Source of the DNA: an uncultured Bacteroidota bacterium
GTDB lineage: Bacteria > Bacteroidota > Bacteroidia > Bacteroidales > P3
Length of the DNA: 64,000 nucleotides
Assembly: GCA_902771735.1 (NCBI GenBank)
Contig: CACXXO010000002.1
Location: forward strand, 62,001 to 126,000
Reading direction: 5' to 3'
The translations under genes and the position numbers were made by a program. Under the pieces are notes generated by a model. That model did no database searches. It was not told where the DNA came from and was given only the letters and a program-made list of their open reading frames with translations. Each line of letters begins with the position of its first letter. The stretch's first letter is position 1. This document shows, in pieces, positions 10,375 through 19,200 of the stretch.

Positions 10375-10407
10375 CAAAGATACGAAAAAATATCCATGCA
10401 CCGCAAA
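10375..10407 (-). promoter_or_regulatory. atpD promoter inside an inverted repeat
   Basis: On the minus strand TTTG (10407-10404) and TATCTTTG (10382-10375) are 21 bases apart. A 10-base inverted repeat, TTGCGGTGCA at 10367-10376 and its complement at 10397-10406, brackets the promoter, touching both the -33 box and the start region. It could be an operator or chance; the gap continues to 10613 without a gene. Confidence 0.75.
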
Positions 10408-10613
10408 AAAAAATTGAGCAACCGCTATTTTTAACATTTCCGCCAGCTGCGCGAGCGCTATTTCGAAATACCAATATAAACACGGAGCAGCTATCAAGTC
10501 GCTCCGTCTTTATCTTTTCGGCATGTCCTGCGATTGCGCTCGCGCGCGCAATCCTGCAGCGCCAGAAGGACGGCACACTGCTGAACGTCGAACCGCAAGC
10601 TGATAAATAATGC
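10408..10613. other. Gene-free stretch with small hairpins
   Basis: No convincing gene is seen. Two imperfect stem-loops stand out: ACGGAGC (10482-10488) with GCTCCGT (10501-10507), and an ATTGCGC/GCGCAAT stem at about 10533-10552. Neither has a clear T-run for the minus-strand gene that ends at 10614. A 96-codon minus-strand reading frame crosses this stretch but has no family features. Confidence 0.5.
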
Positions 10614-10871
10614 CTATTCAACACCGAATTCGTCGAGATCTTTGACAAGTGAGTTGATTATTTCAAACGATTTCGGTGCGTCGATTTCGTCAACTTTGCC
10701 GTCGGAATTGAGTAAATACACAACCGGAAAACCTATATTGACAGGCTCGTCAAAATGATAGCAATAAGCACCTCCCCCCTGGTACTCGCCAAGGTACTCA
10801 ATGTGGCCGGCGTAGTCGTTGCACCAGCTTTCCATTGCTTCCTGTATCGCTTTCGGTATGTTCATAATCAT
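10614..10871 (-). CDS. Small conserved-looking protein of unknown function
   Basis: An 85-residue acidic soluble protein beginning MIMNIPKAIQEAMESWCND (a second ATG at 10865 would drop two residues). No signal peptide or known motif is seen. The composition (PVVYLLNSDGKVDEIDAPKSFEIINSLVKDLDEFG) suggests a small folded SMI1/KNR4- or immunity-like domain, but this is not established. The longer frame to 10925 is rejected because its extra codons are the promoter: TATTTTTG lies only 5 bases before the ATG, so the transcript would be nearly leaderless. It is flanked by atpD and by the hppA terminator and appears to be a single-gene unit. Confidence 0.65.
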   Translation of the reverse strand: MIMNIPKAIQEAMESWCNDYAGHIEYLGEYQGGGAYCYHFDEPVNIGFPVVYLLNSDGKVDEIDAPKSFEIINSLVKDLDEFGVE

Positions 10872-10875
10872 ACTG

Positions 10876-10906
10876 CAAAAATACACACTTTTTCTGAACT
10901 GGCAAA
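10876..10906 (-). promoter_or_regulatory. Promoter of the small unknown gene
   Basis: On the minus strand TTTG (10906-10903) and TATTTTTG (10883-10876) are separated by 19 bases. The expected start of transcription is within a few bases of the ATG at 10871. This sets the start codon and shows that the upstream in-frame codons are not translated. Confidence 0.75.
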
Positions 10907-10944
10907 ATAAAAAATGCCTCCGCACGTTTCGCGCGGAGGCATTT
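10906..10944 (-). terminator. Intrinsic terminator of hppA
   Basis: Perfect 12-base stem AAATGCCTCCGC (10912-10923) with GCGGAGGCATTT (10933-10944), followed on the minus strand by a T-rich run. It lies about 30 bases past the hppA stop and overlaps the -33 region of the next gene. Confidence 0.88.
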
Positions 10945-10975
10945 ATCTATCACATCTATTGCATCTATCGCATCT

Positions 10976-13381
10976 CTACTTGATTCTCATCTTGTAGAAC
11001 GAGCGGTAGACGAAGTAGAGGGCGATGATGAGGAACACCACGCCGAACCAGGGGGCCAGGCTGCGGAAGCTGGCGCTGATGGCAATCTCCATGGCGAGGA
11101 CGCCGAAGAGGGTGGTGAACTTGATGATGGGGTTCAGGGCCACCGACGAGGTGTCCTTGAAGGGGTCGCCCACGGTGTCGCCCACGACACTGGCGTCGTG
11201 CAGCTCGGTGCCCTTGGCTTTCATGTCGACCTCGACAACCTTTTTTGCGTTGTCCCAGGCGCCGCCGGCGTTGGCCATGAAGACGGCCTGGAAGAGACCG
11301 AAGGCGGCGATGGAGATGAGGTAGCTGATGAAGAGGCAGACGGCGTTCTGGCCTCCGATGCTCTCGGGACTGGAGAGGCAGGCAAAGGCGAGGGCGAAGC
11401 AGAAGATAGCGATGAAGATGTTGATCATGCCTTTCTGGGCATAGTTGGTGCAAATCTTGACCACTTCCTGGCTCTTGGCGATGTCGGCCTTCTTGGGAGC
11501 ATTGGCGTCGAGCTTGATGTTGTCCTTGATGTATTCGACAGCACGGTTGGCACCCGTGGTGACAGCCTGCATCGAAGCACCGGTGAACCAGTAGATGACG
11601 CAGCCGCCGAGGATGAAGCCGAGGATGCTGTAGGGGTTGAGCAGGTTGAGGATGCTGGCGGGTTCGATGCCGAGGGTCTTCTGAATCATGAGGATGAGGG
11701 AGAAGATCATGGTGGTGGCTCCCACGACGGCGGTTCCGATGAGCACGGGCTTGGCAGTGGCCTTGAAGGTGTTGCCGGCGCCGTCGTTGGCCTCGAGGTA
11801 GTATTTGGCTTTCTCGAAGTCGGGCTTGAAGCCGAACTCGCTCTCGACCTCCTTGGTGGTGCGGTCGATGTCGTCCTCGATGAGGCTCAACTCATAGACA
11901 CTCTGTGCATTGTCGGTCACAGGGCCATAGCTGTCGACGGCGATGGTCACAGGGCCCATGCCCAGCATGCCGAAGGCCACGAGACCGAAGGCGAAGATGG
12001 AGTAGTAGGGGCCGAAGACGGGCTCGATGCCGAAGGCGAAGGAGGCGAAGTAGGCGATGAGCATCAGCACGAAGAAGACGATGCCGGTCCAGAAACCGCC
12101 CATGTTGCCGGCCACGAGACCGGAGAGGATGTTCAGCGAAGCGCCGCCCTGCTCAGAGGCTTTGACCACTTCCTTGACATGCTTCGAGGTGGGGGAGGTG
12201 AAGAGTTTGGTGAACTCGGGAATGAGGGCTGCTCCGAGGGTGCCGCAGGAGATGATGATGCTCAGTGCGAGCCAGAGGTTGGGCACATTCTCGACATTGC
12301 CGAGGATGAAGTAGGAGGCGCAGAAGGTACCCACGATGCTCAGGATGGAGGTGATCCACACCAGCGAGGTGAGGGGCTTCTCGAAGTTCAGGTCGTCGGC
12401 ATTCTTATATTTCGCGCGAGCGATTGCGCCATTAATATAGTAGGAGAGCACGGAGGCAATGATACCGAGGATACGCATGACGAAGATCCATACCAGGAGT
12501 TTGACCTGCATGGAGGGGTCGGGGACAGCGAGGAGGATAAAGGAGACGAGGGCCACGCCGGTGACGCCGTAGGTCTCGAAGCCGTCGGCGGTGGGTCCGA
12601 TGGAGTCGCCGGCATTGTCGCCGGTGCAGTCGGCGATGACGCCGGGGTTGCGCGGGTCGTCCTCACCAATCTTGAAGACCACCTTCATGAGGTCGCTTCC
12701 GATGTCGGCAATCTTGGTAAAGATACCGCCGGCGATACGGAGAGCCGAGGCACCGAGCGATTCGCCGATGGCGAAGCCGATGAAGCAGCTGCCGGCGAGA
12801 TTCTCAGGCATGAAGAGCAGGATGATGAGCATCAGCACCAGCTCGACGCAGATGAGCACAATGCCGATGGACATGCCGGCACGCAGGGGGATGTTGAGCA
12901 GGTCGAGGGGTTTCCTTCTCAGCGAGGCGAAAGCCATGCGGGCGTTGGCGAAGGTGTTCATTCTCACACCGAACCAGGCCACGGCATAGCTGCCGAGGAT
13001 GCCGATGACCGTCCAGGCCAGGATCAGCACCACGGCGCCGCCGCTCATGTGGCTGAGGACGCCGAAATAGAGGGCGATGGCGGCTCCGATGAAAACGAAG
13101 AGGAGCAGGAGGAACTTGCCCTGCTGCTTGAGGTAGGTGGAACAGGTCTTGAAAATGACGTTGCCGATTTCGAGCATCGATTTGTGCGCCTTGAGTTTAC
13201 GCACTTTGTTGAACTGCCAGAATCCGAACAGCAGGCCAAGGATGACCACGGCGAAGCCCCAATAGAGGATGGAGGCATCGGGATTGGAGGCAAAACCTGC
13301 AGGCATTTCGAGGTCTGCTTCGCTGGCAAATGCCATAATTGGCGATGCCAGAGCCAGAAGTGATAAAGTTAATTTCTTCAT
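10976..13381 (-). CDS. hppA: Membrane-bound ion-translocating pyrophosphatase
   Basis: Integral membrane enzyme that hydrolyses pyrophosphate and pumps H+ or Na+ outward. It has 801 residues, at the long end of the family, and starts with a signal-like segment (MKKLTLSLLALASPIMAFA). About 15 hydrophobic segments follow. The catalytic loop reads IADIGSDLMKVVF, then EDDPRNPGVIADCTGDNAGDS, close to the conserved DNVGDNVGD motif. Near residue 540 the sequence GNTFKATAKP has Lys at the position that is Ala in K+-dependent enzymes, so a K+-independent, probably H+-pumping type is predicted; this is inference. It has its own promoter and terminator. Pairing with PPi-type PFK and PPDK suggests PPi-based energy saving. 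Confidence 0.94.
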   Translation of the reverse strand: MKKLTLSLLALASPIMAFASEADLEMPAGFASNPDASILYWGFAVVILGLLFGFWQFNKVRKLKAHKSMLEIGNVIFKTCSTYLKQQGKFLLLLFVFIGAAIALYFGVLSHMSGGAVVLILAWTVIGILGSYAVAWFGVRMNTFANARMAFASLRRKPLDLLNIPLRAGMSIGIVLICVELVLMLIILLFMPENLAGSCFIGFAIGESLGASALRIAGGIFTKIADIGSDLMKVVFKIGEDDPRNPGVIADCTGDNAGDSIGPTADGFETYGVTGVALVSFILLAVPDPSMQVKLLVWIFVMRILGIIASVLSYYINGAIARAKYKNADDLNFEKPLTSLVWITSILSIVGTFCASYFILGNVENVPNLWLALSIIISCGTLGAALIPEFTKLFTSPTSKHVKEVVKASEQGGASLNILSGLVAGNMGGFWTGIVFFVLMLIAYFASFAFGIEPVFGPYYSIFAFGLVAFGMLGMGPVTIAVDSYGPVTDNAQSVYELSLIEDDIDRTTKEVESEFGFKPDFEKAKYYLEANDGAGNTFKATAKPVLIGTAVVGATTMIFSLILMIQKTLGIEPASILNLLNPYSILGFILGGCVIYWFTGASMQAVTTGANRAVEYIKDNIKLDANAPKKADIAKSQEVVKICTNYAQKGMINIFIAIFCFALAFACLSSPESIGGQNAVCLFISYLISIAAFGLFQAVFMANAGGAWDNAKKVVEVDMKAKGTELHDASVVGDTVGDPFKDTSSVALNPIIKFTTLFGVLAMEIAISASFRSLAPWFGVVFLIIALYFVYRSFYKMRIK

Positions 13382-13423
13382 ATTTAGTAAATTTTGTTAT
13401 ACTTCACACCAAAAATCGAACTA

Positions 13424-13454
13424 CAAATATAAATATTTTTGTTAAAATACCAAA
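13424..13454 (-). promoter_or_regulatory. hppA promoter
   Basis: On the minus strand TTTG (13454-13451) and TATATTTG (13431-13424) are 19 bases apart. The leader to the ATG at 13381 would be about 37 bases and is A/T-rich. Confidence 0.78.
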
Positions 13455-13647
13455 AAAAATGTTCCAACCGCAGTTTTTTTTCTTCCCGGAGCAGTTCCTA
13501 CCCACCCCGTGGCAGGTGGCTCTCTGGAGAGACAAAAAAAAAAGTCGCGCCAGGTGCTCCCGGCAGGGGGCAAATACCCACGCCGGAACCTTCAAAAACG
13601 GTTCCAAATGCCTTGAAACCCGGTCCAGGCTAACTACCTATCAATCA

Positions 13648-13703
13648 CCTACCAACTCCCTACCAACTCCTACCGTGGTAGGAGTTGGTAGGGAGTTGGT
13701 AGG
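13648..13703. repeat. Extragenic CTACC palindrome, copy B
   Basis: Perfect inverted repeat with 27-base arms (13648-13674 and 13677-13703) and centre GT. Each arm holds two tandem CCTACCAACTC-like units. The base between the units is T on the left and A on the right, so the arms stay complementary. It lies in the 482-base gap between the divergent hppA and pyrE genes. Leading bases AACTACCTATC are shared with copy D. Confidence 0.93.
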
Positions 13704-13712
13704 GACATGGTA

Positions 13713-13732
13713 GGGTCATGGGACGGGAGGGG
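13713..13732 (+). other. Potential G-quadruplex motif upstream of pyrE
   Basis: Four G-runs (13713-13715, 13720-13722, 13725-13727, 13729-13732) separated by 4, 2 and 1 bases meet the usual G-quadruplex pattern. They lie in a strongly G-rich, C-poor stretch that runs to about 13800, next to palindrome B. Confidence 0.55.
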
Positions 13733-13851
13733 TGGCAGGAGGGTCGGAAGGGTCGGAAGAAGGGGTCTGAAGAGGGGTGGAGGAGGGGGGGGCGTCGGGT
13801 GTGAAAAAGGGTGTTGATAAAAAAAGATTTTAGTATATAAAAAAAAAGATG

Positions 13852-13859
13852 TATCTTTG
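13852..13859 (+). promoter_or_regulatory. pyrE promoter -7 box, near-leaderless
   Basis: TATCTTTG followed by CAGC ends 4 bases before the ATG at 13864, so the message would have almost no leader. It also shows that an in-frame ATG at 13849 is upstream of transcription. TGTTGATAAAA starts 40 bases before the box; the -33 region is A-rich with no clear TTTG. Confidence 0.78.
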
Positions 13860-13863
13860 CAGC

Positions 13864-14517
13864 ATGATTACAAACAAAGACATGGCTGCACAGACAGCCG
13901 AATTCTTATTGACAGTGAAAGCGGTAAAGCTCAACAACGAGCATCCTTTCACATGGGCTTCAGGGCGCAAATCGCCCATCTATTGCGATAACCGGGTTAC
14001 TTTGTCGTATCCGGAGATCCGTACTTTTATCCGTCAGCGTTTCTCGGAAATAGTGAGTGAAACGTGGGGTGACGTGGATGTGATTGCAGGTGTTGCCACG
14101 GGCGGCATCGCGCAAGGCGCGTTGGTGGCCCAGGAGTTGGGCAAACCCTTTGTGTATGTGCGCTCAGAGCAGAAGAGCCATGGGCTGACGAACCAGATAG
14201 AGGGTGAAATCCACGAGGGACAGTCGGTGGTTGTCATCGAGGACCTGGTCTCGACGGGCAAGAGCTCTCTGATTGCCGTGAAGGCATTGAGGGAGAAGGG
14301 CTGCGTGGTGAAAGGTATGGCCGCCATCTTCACCTATGGGCTGCAGGTGGCTTCCGACAACTTTGCCGAGCAGAATGTCGAGTTGATGACTCTTACGGAC
14401 TATGACACGCTGGTCGGCGTGGCGAAGGAACGCGATTATATCCGTCCCGAGGCGATGGAGAGTCTTGCCAAATGGCGTGAGAATCCCGAGCAGTGGAGCA
14501 AAGACCACGGGGAATGA
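13864..14517 (+). CDS. pyrE: Orotate phosphoribosyltransferase
   Basis: Joins orotate to PRPP to make OMP in pyrimidine synthesis; cytosolic dimer. It has 217 residues from MITNKDMAAQ. The PRPP-binding motif VVVIEDLVSTGKSS lies at about residues 122-135. An earlier region, FTWASGRKSPIYCDNR, is the typical PyrE substrate loop. The start was set by the promoter box that overlaps the upstream ATG. It is first in a long plus-strand run and overlaps the next gene by 4 bases (ATGA). Confidence 0.95.
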   Translation: MITNKDMAAQTAEFLLTVKAVKLNNEHPFTWASGRKSPIYCDNRVTLSYPEIRTFIRQRFSEIVSETWGDVDVIAGVATGGIAQGALVAQELGKPFVYVRSEQKSHGLTNQIEGEIHEGQSVVVIEDLVSTGKSSLIAVKALREKGCVVKGMAAIFTYGLQVASDNFAEQNVELMTLTDYDTLVGVAKERDYIRPEAMESLAKWRENPEQWSKDHGE

Positions 14518-15290
14518 GAAAGACGCTCATAGGGCTTATAGGGTTGATAGGGCTTATAGGACCTATGGAACTCCAGGCGCAAGACAGTGTGCTCGCGGTG
14601 AAGGTGACTGACGGGGTGACGATTGAGATGGTGAGGGTGAAGGGTGGCACGTTCACCATGGGTTGCAACAACGCGCCCAAGGGGGTGAAACTGAACTATG
14701 CCTTGGCGAAGCCTGAACATCGAGTGACGGTGGACAGCTATTGGATTGGTTGCTATGAAGTTACCCAGGCGCTATGGAAGGCTGTGATGGGGAACAACCC
14801 ATCGAAATTCCAGGGTGACAGTCTGCCGGTGGAGTGTGTGTCGTGGAACGAGGCGCAGCAGTTTGTGCTGATGCTGAGCCAGATGACGGGACGGCGGTTC
14901 CGACTGCCTACGGAGGCGGAATGGGAATTTGCGGCACGTGGAGGTTCGGCGCACCCCTATGCGGGTTGCGAGCGCAGCGGACTTGACGACCATGGCTGGT
15001 ACTGTGTGAACAGCGAGAACAATACACACCCTGTGGGACGGCTGAGACCCAACACGTTGGGAATCTACGACATGAGCGGCAATGTGGCGGAGTGGTGCCA
15101 GGACTGGGTCGAGGAATACACGGAGGCCGAGCAGACGAACCCGCGGGGACCCCGGGAGGGTGAGAACCGCGTGTTGCGTGGAGGCCACTACGGCAGCACG
15201 TCGGCGGCCTGCACGGTGTACGACCGCGGATGGTACCTCCCGACGGGCAAGTATGAGTTTTATGGCTTGCGGGTGGTGATGGAGGAATAG
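14514..15290 (+). CDS. Exported formylglycine-generating-enzyme (SUMF1) family protein
   Basis: 258 residues from the ATG overlapping the pyrE stop. An N-terminal signal peptide (MRKTLIGLIGLIGLIGPMELQAQ) has a hydrophobic core coded by four near-perfect 9-base repeats (14529-14564), each adding Ile-Gly-Leu. The rest is an FGE-sulfatase domain: VKGGTFTMGC, then PEHRVTVDSYWIGCYEVTQ, RLPTEAEWEFAARGG, YDMSGNVAEWCQDW and VLRGGHY. Members either make formylglycine in sulfatases or serve as binding or structural proteins. No sulfatase gene is near, and the typical C-terminal catalytic Cys pair is not obvious, so enzymatic activity is doubtful. Expected location: periplasm or cell surface. Confidence 0.85.
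   Translation: MRKTLIGLIGLIGLIGPMELQAQDSVLAVKVTDGVTIEMVRVKGGTFTMGCNNAPKGVKLNYALAKPEHRVTVDSYWIGCYEVTQALWKAVMGNNPSKFQGDSLPVECVSWNEAQQFVLMLSQMTGRRFRLPTEAEWEFAARGGSAHPYAGCERSGLDDHGWYCVNSENNTHPVGRLRPNTLGIYDMSGNVAEWCQDWVEEYTEAEQTNPRGPREGENRVLRGGHYGSTSAACTVYDRGWYLPTGKYEFYGLRVVMEE
14529..14564 (+). repeat. Four 9-base repeats coding a signal-peptide core
   Basis: Units ATAGGGCTT, ATAGGGTTG, ATAGGGCTT and ATAGGACCT are in frame and encode IGL-IGL-IGL-IGP. Gain or loss of a unit would change the core by three residues without a frameshift. Confidence 0.9.
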
Positions 15291-15315
15291 GGTTTAAGGT
15301 TTAAAGAATTTAAGG
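15290..15315. repeat. TTTAAGG-family repeats at a gene junction
   Basis: GGTTTAAGGTTTAAAGAATTTAAGG-type repeats start at the stop of the SUMF1-like gene. Their last unit gives an AAGGAG run just before the GTG start of the next gene. Confidence 0.8.
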
Positions 15316-15316
15316 A

Positions 15317-15844
15317 GTGAAGATAAAGGATAGGGAATTCGAGGTGTTCATCACGGAAGCGGAACTCGGCGCGATAGGGCGGCGGGTGGCTGCTGAGGTG
15401 AGCCGCGACTACGAGGGGAAAGACCTCGTGGCTTGTCCCATACTTACAGGAGCTTATATGTTTGCATCCGACATGCTGCGGCAGTTGACGATTCCCTGTG
15501 AGGTCCGTTTTGTGCGCTACACCTCCTATAGCGGCATGCACAGCACGGGCACGGTCACTTGTGGGTTGCCGTTCCCACCTGAGCTCACAGGACGCGATGT
15601 GCTTTTAGTGGAAGATGTTGTGGACACAGGGCTTTCGATGCAGCGTATGCTCGAGGAACTCCAAAAGATGAAACCACGGAGCGTGAAGATCTGCACGCTT
15701 TTTTTCAAGCCCGAAGCTTTCAAGGGCAACTATCGGGTGGACTATATAGGAAGGAATATCGGCAACGAGTTCATTGTGGGCTACGGACTCGACTACGACG
15801 AGGAAGGGCGCACACTGAAGGATGTGTATCGGGTTAAGGTTTAA
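15317..15844 (+). CDS. hpt: Hypoxanthine phosphoribosyltransferase
   Basis: Purine-salvage enzyme that joins hypoxanthine (or guanine) to PRPP. It has 175 residues. The PRPP motif VLLVEDVVDTGLSM is at about residues 95-108, and the flexible loop contains FVRYTSYSGMHSTG. The C-terminal FIVGYGLDYDEEGR is the purine-binding region. The start is GTG, placed right after an AAGGAG run formed by the junction repeat. No ATG lies before the first family motif. The stop codon lies in the next junction repeat. Two phosphoribosyltransferases (pyrE and hpt) in one run suggest a nucleotide-supply unit. Confidence 0.93.
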   Translation: MKIKDREFEVFITEAELGAIGRRVAAEVSRDYEGKDLVACPILTGAYMFASDMLRQLTIPCEVRFVRYTSYSGMHSTGTVTCGLPFPPELTGRDVLLVEDVVDTGLSMQRMLEELQKMKPRSVKICTLFFKPEAFKGNYRVDYIGRNIGNEFIVGYGLDYDEEGRTLKDVYRVKV

Positions 15845-15868
15845 GGTTTAGGGTTTAAGGTTAAAGGA
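15831..15868. repeat. TTTAAGG-family repeats spanning the hpt stop
   Basis: Tandem GGTTTAA units begin inside the hpt 3' end, encode its last residues (VKV) and stop codon, and run into the gap before the small lipoprotein gene. Confidence 0.82.
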
Positions 15869-15888
15869 TTAATGTTTTTTTAAGTGAG

Positions 15889-16284
15889 ATGCTGAAAAGA
15901 AAGTTTTTATATTTAATGTTTATCGCGTGCGCGTGCGCGCTCGCGTGGAGTTGCAGCGAGAAAGAGACCCACTTGGATGTGAGTCCGAGCCAGTTGTATG
16001 GCGAATGGGTGCAGGACAACGACAACAACTATCACTGGACTTTCAGCAGCGACGGCACAGGAAGTCTTATACATACGGGTTCGACAGAAGAAGGCGACGA
16101 GCACAACGGCAATTTCCTGTGGACCATCAACGGCGGCGACGAGCTGGAGGTGGAGTTCAGGGGCAGTGGCGAACTGGGAGGTATAGACATTGTGAAGCTG
16201 TACACTATCAAGGACATCACGTCGAGCACCCTGCGTTGGGAAGACAACGTGGGACGAACAACTGATCTCACCAAAATACTATGA
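15889..16284 (+). CDS. Small lipoprotein, lipocalin-like
   Basis: 131 residues with a lipoprotein signal (MLKRKFLYLMFIACACALAW, then SCSEK with the lipidated Cys at about residue 22). The mature part reads LYGEWVQDNDNNYHWTFSSDGTGS and later LWTINGGDELEVEF, alternating beta strands like the lipocalin-like domains common in Bacteroidales lipoproteins. That family is a guess from pattern. It lies 4 bases before the AsmA-like gene and is probably cotranscribed with it. Expected location: periplasmic face of a membrane. Function unknown. Confidence 0.75.
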   Translation: MLKRKFLYLMFIACACALAWSCSEKETHLDVSPSQLYGEWVQDNDNNYHWTFSSDGTGSLIHTGSTEEGDEHNGNFLWTINGGDELEVEFRGSGELGGIDIVKLYTIKDITSSTLRWEDNVGRTTDLTKIL

Positions 16285-16288
16285 GGCC

Positions 16289-19200
16289 ATGAAGATAAAG
16301 AAGGGTTGGAAGATTACATGGATTACGCTGGGCTCGGTTGTGGGCTTGGTGATTGTGGTGTTTGCGGTGGCGTTGTGGCTGGTGTTTACGCCGAGCAAGC
16401 TGACCAAGATTGTCAACAGCCTGGCCGGCAACTTCATCACTTGCGAGGCCCAGTTCGGCAATGTCGACCTGACGCTGCTCTCCACTTTCCCCGATGCGGG
16501 ATTGAAGATTGAGAATGTGGTGATTGTGAATCCAGGGAAGGGTCCGGTGAGAGACGGGGAGCAGAACGACACAGTGGCGAAAATCGGCAGCCTCACGGTG
16601 GGCATCGATGTGAAAGCCTTCCTTAAGGAAAACAAGGTCATCGTCCACCAGGTGGCGCTCGACGACGCTACGGCCAACCTCTATATAGCTGAAGACGGCA
16701 CCGCCAACTTCGACATCTTCCCCAAGAGCGACGACACCACCAGCAGCGAATCCAAGCTGCCCGAGGTGATAGACCTGAAGAAAATCAAGATCGATAACCT
16801 CAACGCCACCTTCCTCAACTGCAAGGAGGGCCTCATGAGTGCCGAAGTGGCAGGTCTGGATATGAACCTGAAAGGATCGATGGAACAGGAAGATATCGTG
16901 GCCGACCTGAAGCTGAAGATTGACGAGGTGTTCTTCTCCCAGGGAGGAGACACGGCGTCGACGCTGCTGGCTCACGTCAAAGGGCTGGAGATGAATGTCG
17001 ACGGAACGAAAGAGGGGGAGACGATAGATGCCGACATCAAGATAGGCGGAAAGAACGTGGACTTGGAGCAGATTGACTCGGCGGGAAACCACACGCTGAA
17101 AGGAGCGCTCGACGACCTGCTGCTGAAAGCCAAGGGCAAGGGCGACATGGACGAGATGCGTTGCGAGTTGAAACTCGGCGTGGAGAAAGGAACTCTCAAT
17201 GCCGCCGGCACCGAGATGGTCAACGCCAAGCTGAGCGAGTCGAAGAAAGACTTGCTCAATGTGGATATGCCTGATGTGGTCGTCAATCTGAACAAAAAGG
17301 AAGTGTGGCTCAGCGACAGCAAGATAAAGATTGACGACTATGCGCTGATGCTCAACGGCCAGTGCTTCCTGGCCACAGAGGGAAGACCCCTCACGATGGA
17401 TATGGCCGCCGAGACTGTTGGCTCCTGGCGGGTGAAATCGCTGCTGGACATTGTGCCGGAACGATATGTAGGATTCCGCAAGGGAATGGAGATGGACGGC
17501 GACGTGAGCTTTGGGCTCAATGCCTCTGGAACGCTGACCGACAGCACGATGCCAAATATTGTGGGCACCATCGCATTGGCCGACGGCCGATACTATGCTC
17601 CGAAGATGCTGCCCTACAAGATTAACAAGGTGAAAGGCAAACTGGGCGTGGACTTGAACCTGGACAAACGGAAAGAGAGCCACGTGACCATAGAGAACCT
17701 GAAGGCACACACGCAGGGGACGGATGTGACCCTGAACGGCAGGGTGGACGACCTGCTGGGCGACATGCGTGTCGATGCCAAGATTAAGGGTACGCTTCCC
17801 CTGGAGGATATCCGACCGATGATTCCCAAGGGGATGAAACTCGAGGCAGCAGGAGATGCCGATCTTGACTTGAAGGCCAACTTCAAGATGAGTCAGCTGA
17901 AGAAGCAGGCCTACGACAAGATGAAAGCCCACGGCACGCTGAAGTTGAAGGATGTGGATGTGACCATGGACAGTCTGCGCGCCAAGGCGCCATGGATGGA
18001 CATTGCATTGCAGGTGCCTTCGGAAGGGAAATTCGCCGGGGCCCACATCACCAGTGGAAAGCTGAATGTCGAAAAAGGGAACAGCCTCAAGGCAGAGATG
18101 GAGAATGCTGATATCGACGTGAAGGTCAACAATGTAATGAAAGAGCAGCTGGCAGCCTCCTTCGATATCAAGATGGGCGAGACGGAAGCACAGCTGGACT
18201 CGACGATTGCGTCGATGAGCGAGTTGCAGCTCAACGGGAATGTGCGTTTCGATTCGACACAAAGCAATGTGCTCAAACAATACAACCCGCGTTTCAATGC
18301 TACTACCCACAATGCATTGCTCTTCATGCCGCAGTTGCCTGAGGCCATGAGGTTGACGGAGTTCGACATGTCGTACAATGCCACGAGCTGTCACATCAAG
18401 AGTGCCAAAGTGCGTTTGGGCCATTCGGACTTCGAACTCTATGGCGAAGTGGAGAATTTGGAGGACTGGATGGATAACAAGGCGATGTTGAAGGGTGATC
18501 TGAACTTCACGTCGGACTATGCCGACATAGACCAGCTGATGAACATGGTGAGCGGTATGGGTAGTGATCCCGACAGCCTGAAATCCATGCGTGAGGAAGA
18601 TGCAGTGCCTGCCGAAGCCAATCCCTTCATCGTCCCGCGCAATGTCGACGTCACCCTCCACACCCATATCAAGCGTAGTATTGCTTTTGGAAACGACTTG
18701 CATGATGTGGCCGGAGCGCTGACAGTCAACGATGGCAAGGTCGTTCTCGACCAGATGGGCTTTGTGTGCAAGGCTGCCACCATGCAGCTCACGGCACTCT
18801 ACAAGTCGCCGCGACCCGGCAACCTCTTCGCTGCTCTCGATTTCCACCTGCTCGACATACAGATTGACGAACTGCTCGACATGATTCCCGCCGTCGACAC
18901 GCTTGTGCCGATGCTCTCGGCTTTCAACGGCAATGCCAATTTCCATTTGGCGGGCGAGACATTCCTCGATGCCAACTATAACTTGAAGATGCCCACCGTC
19001 AAGGGAGCCGCCGCCATCTCGGGCAACGATCTCGTGGTGATGGACAACAGCGACTTGGCCACCATCGCCAAATTTATGCGTTTCAAGAGTTGGAAGGACA
19101 AAGATAACAAGATAAAGATTGACAGCCTTAGCGTCGAGATGACCTGCATGGACGACGGTCATGGAACTGAGTTGGAGATACTGCCATTCCTGTTGAACAT

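Noticed and set aside
10358..10648. 96-codon minus-strand frame between atpD and the small gene
   Set aside because: It overlaps the atpD promoter and the end of the small gene, with no family features.
13648..13703. Palindromes as ordinary bidirectional terminators
   Set aside because: Copies A and B lie between divergent genes, and C and E lie beyond clear terminators. No T-runs follow the arms.
14514..15290. SUMF1-like gene as a sulfatase-activating enzyme
   Set aside because: No sulfatase gene is nearby and the C-terminal catalytic Cys pair is not evident, so only the family is called.
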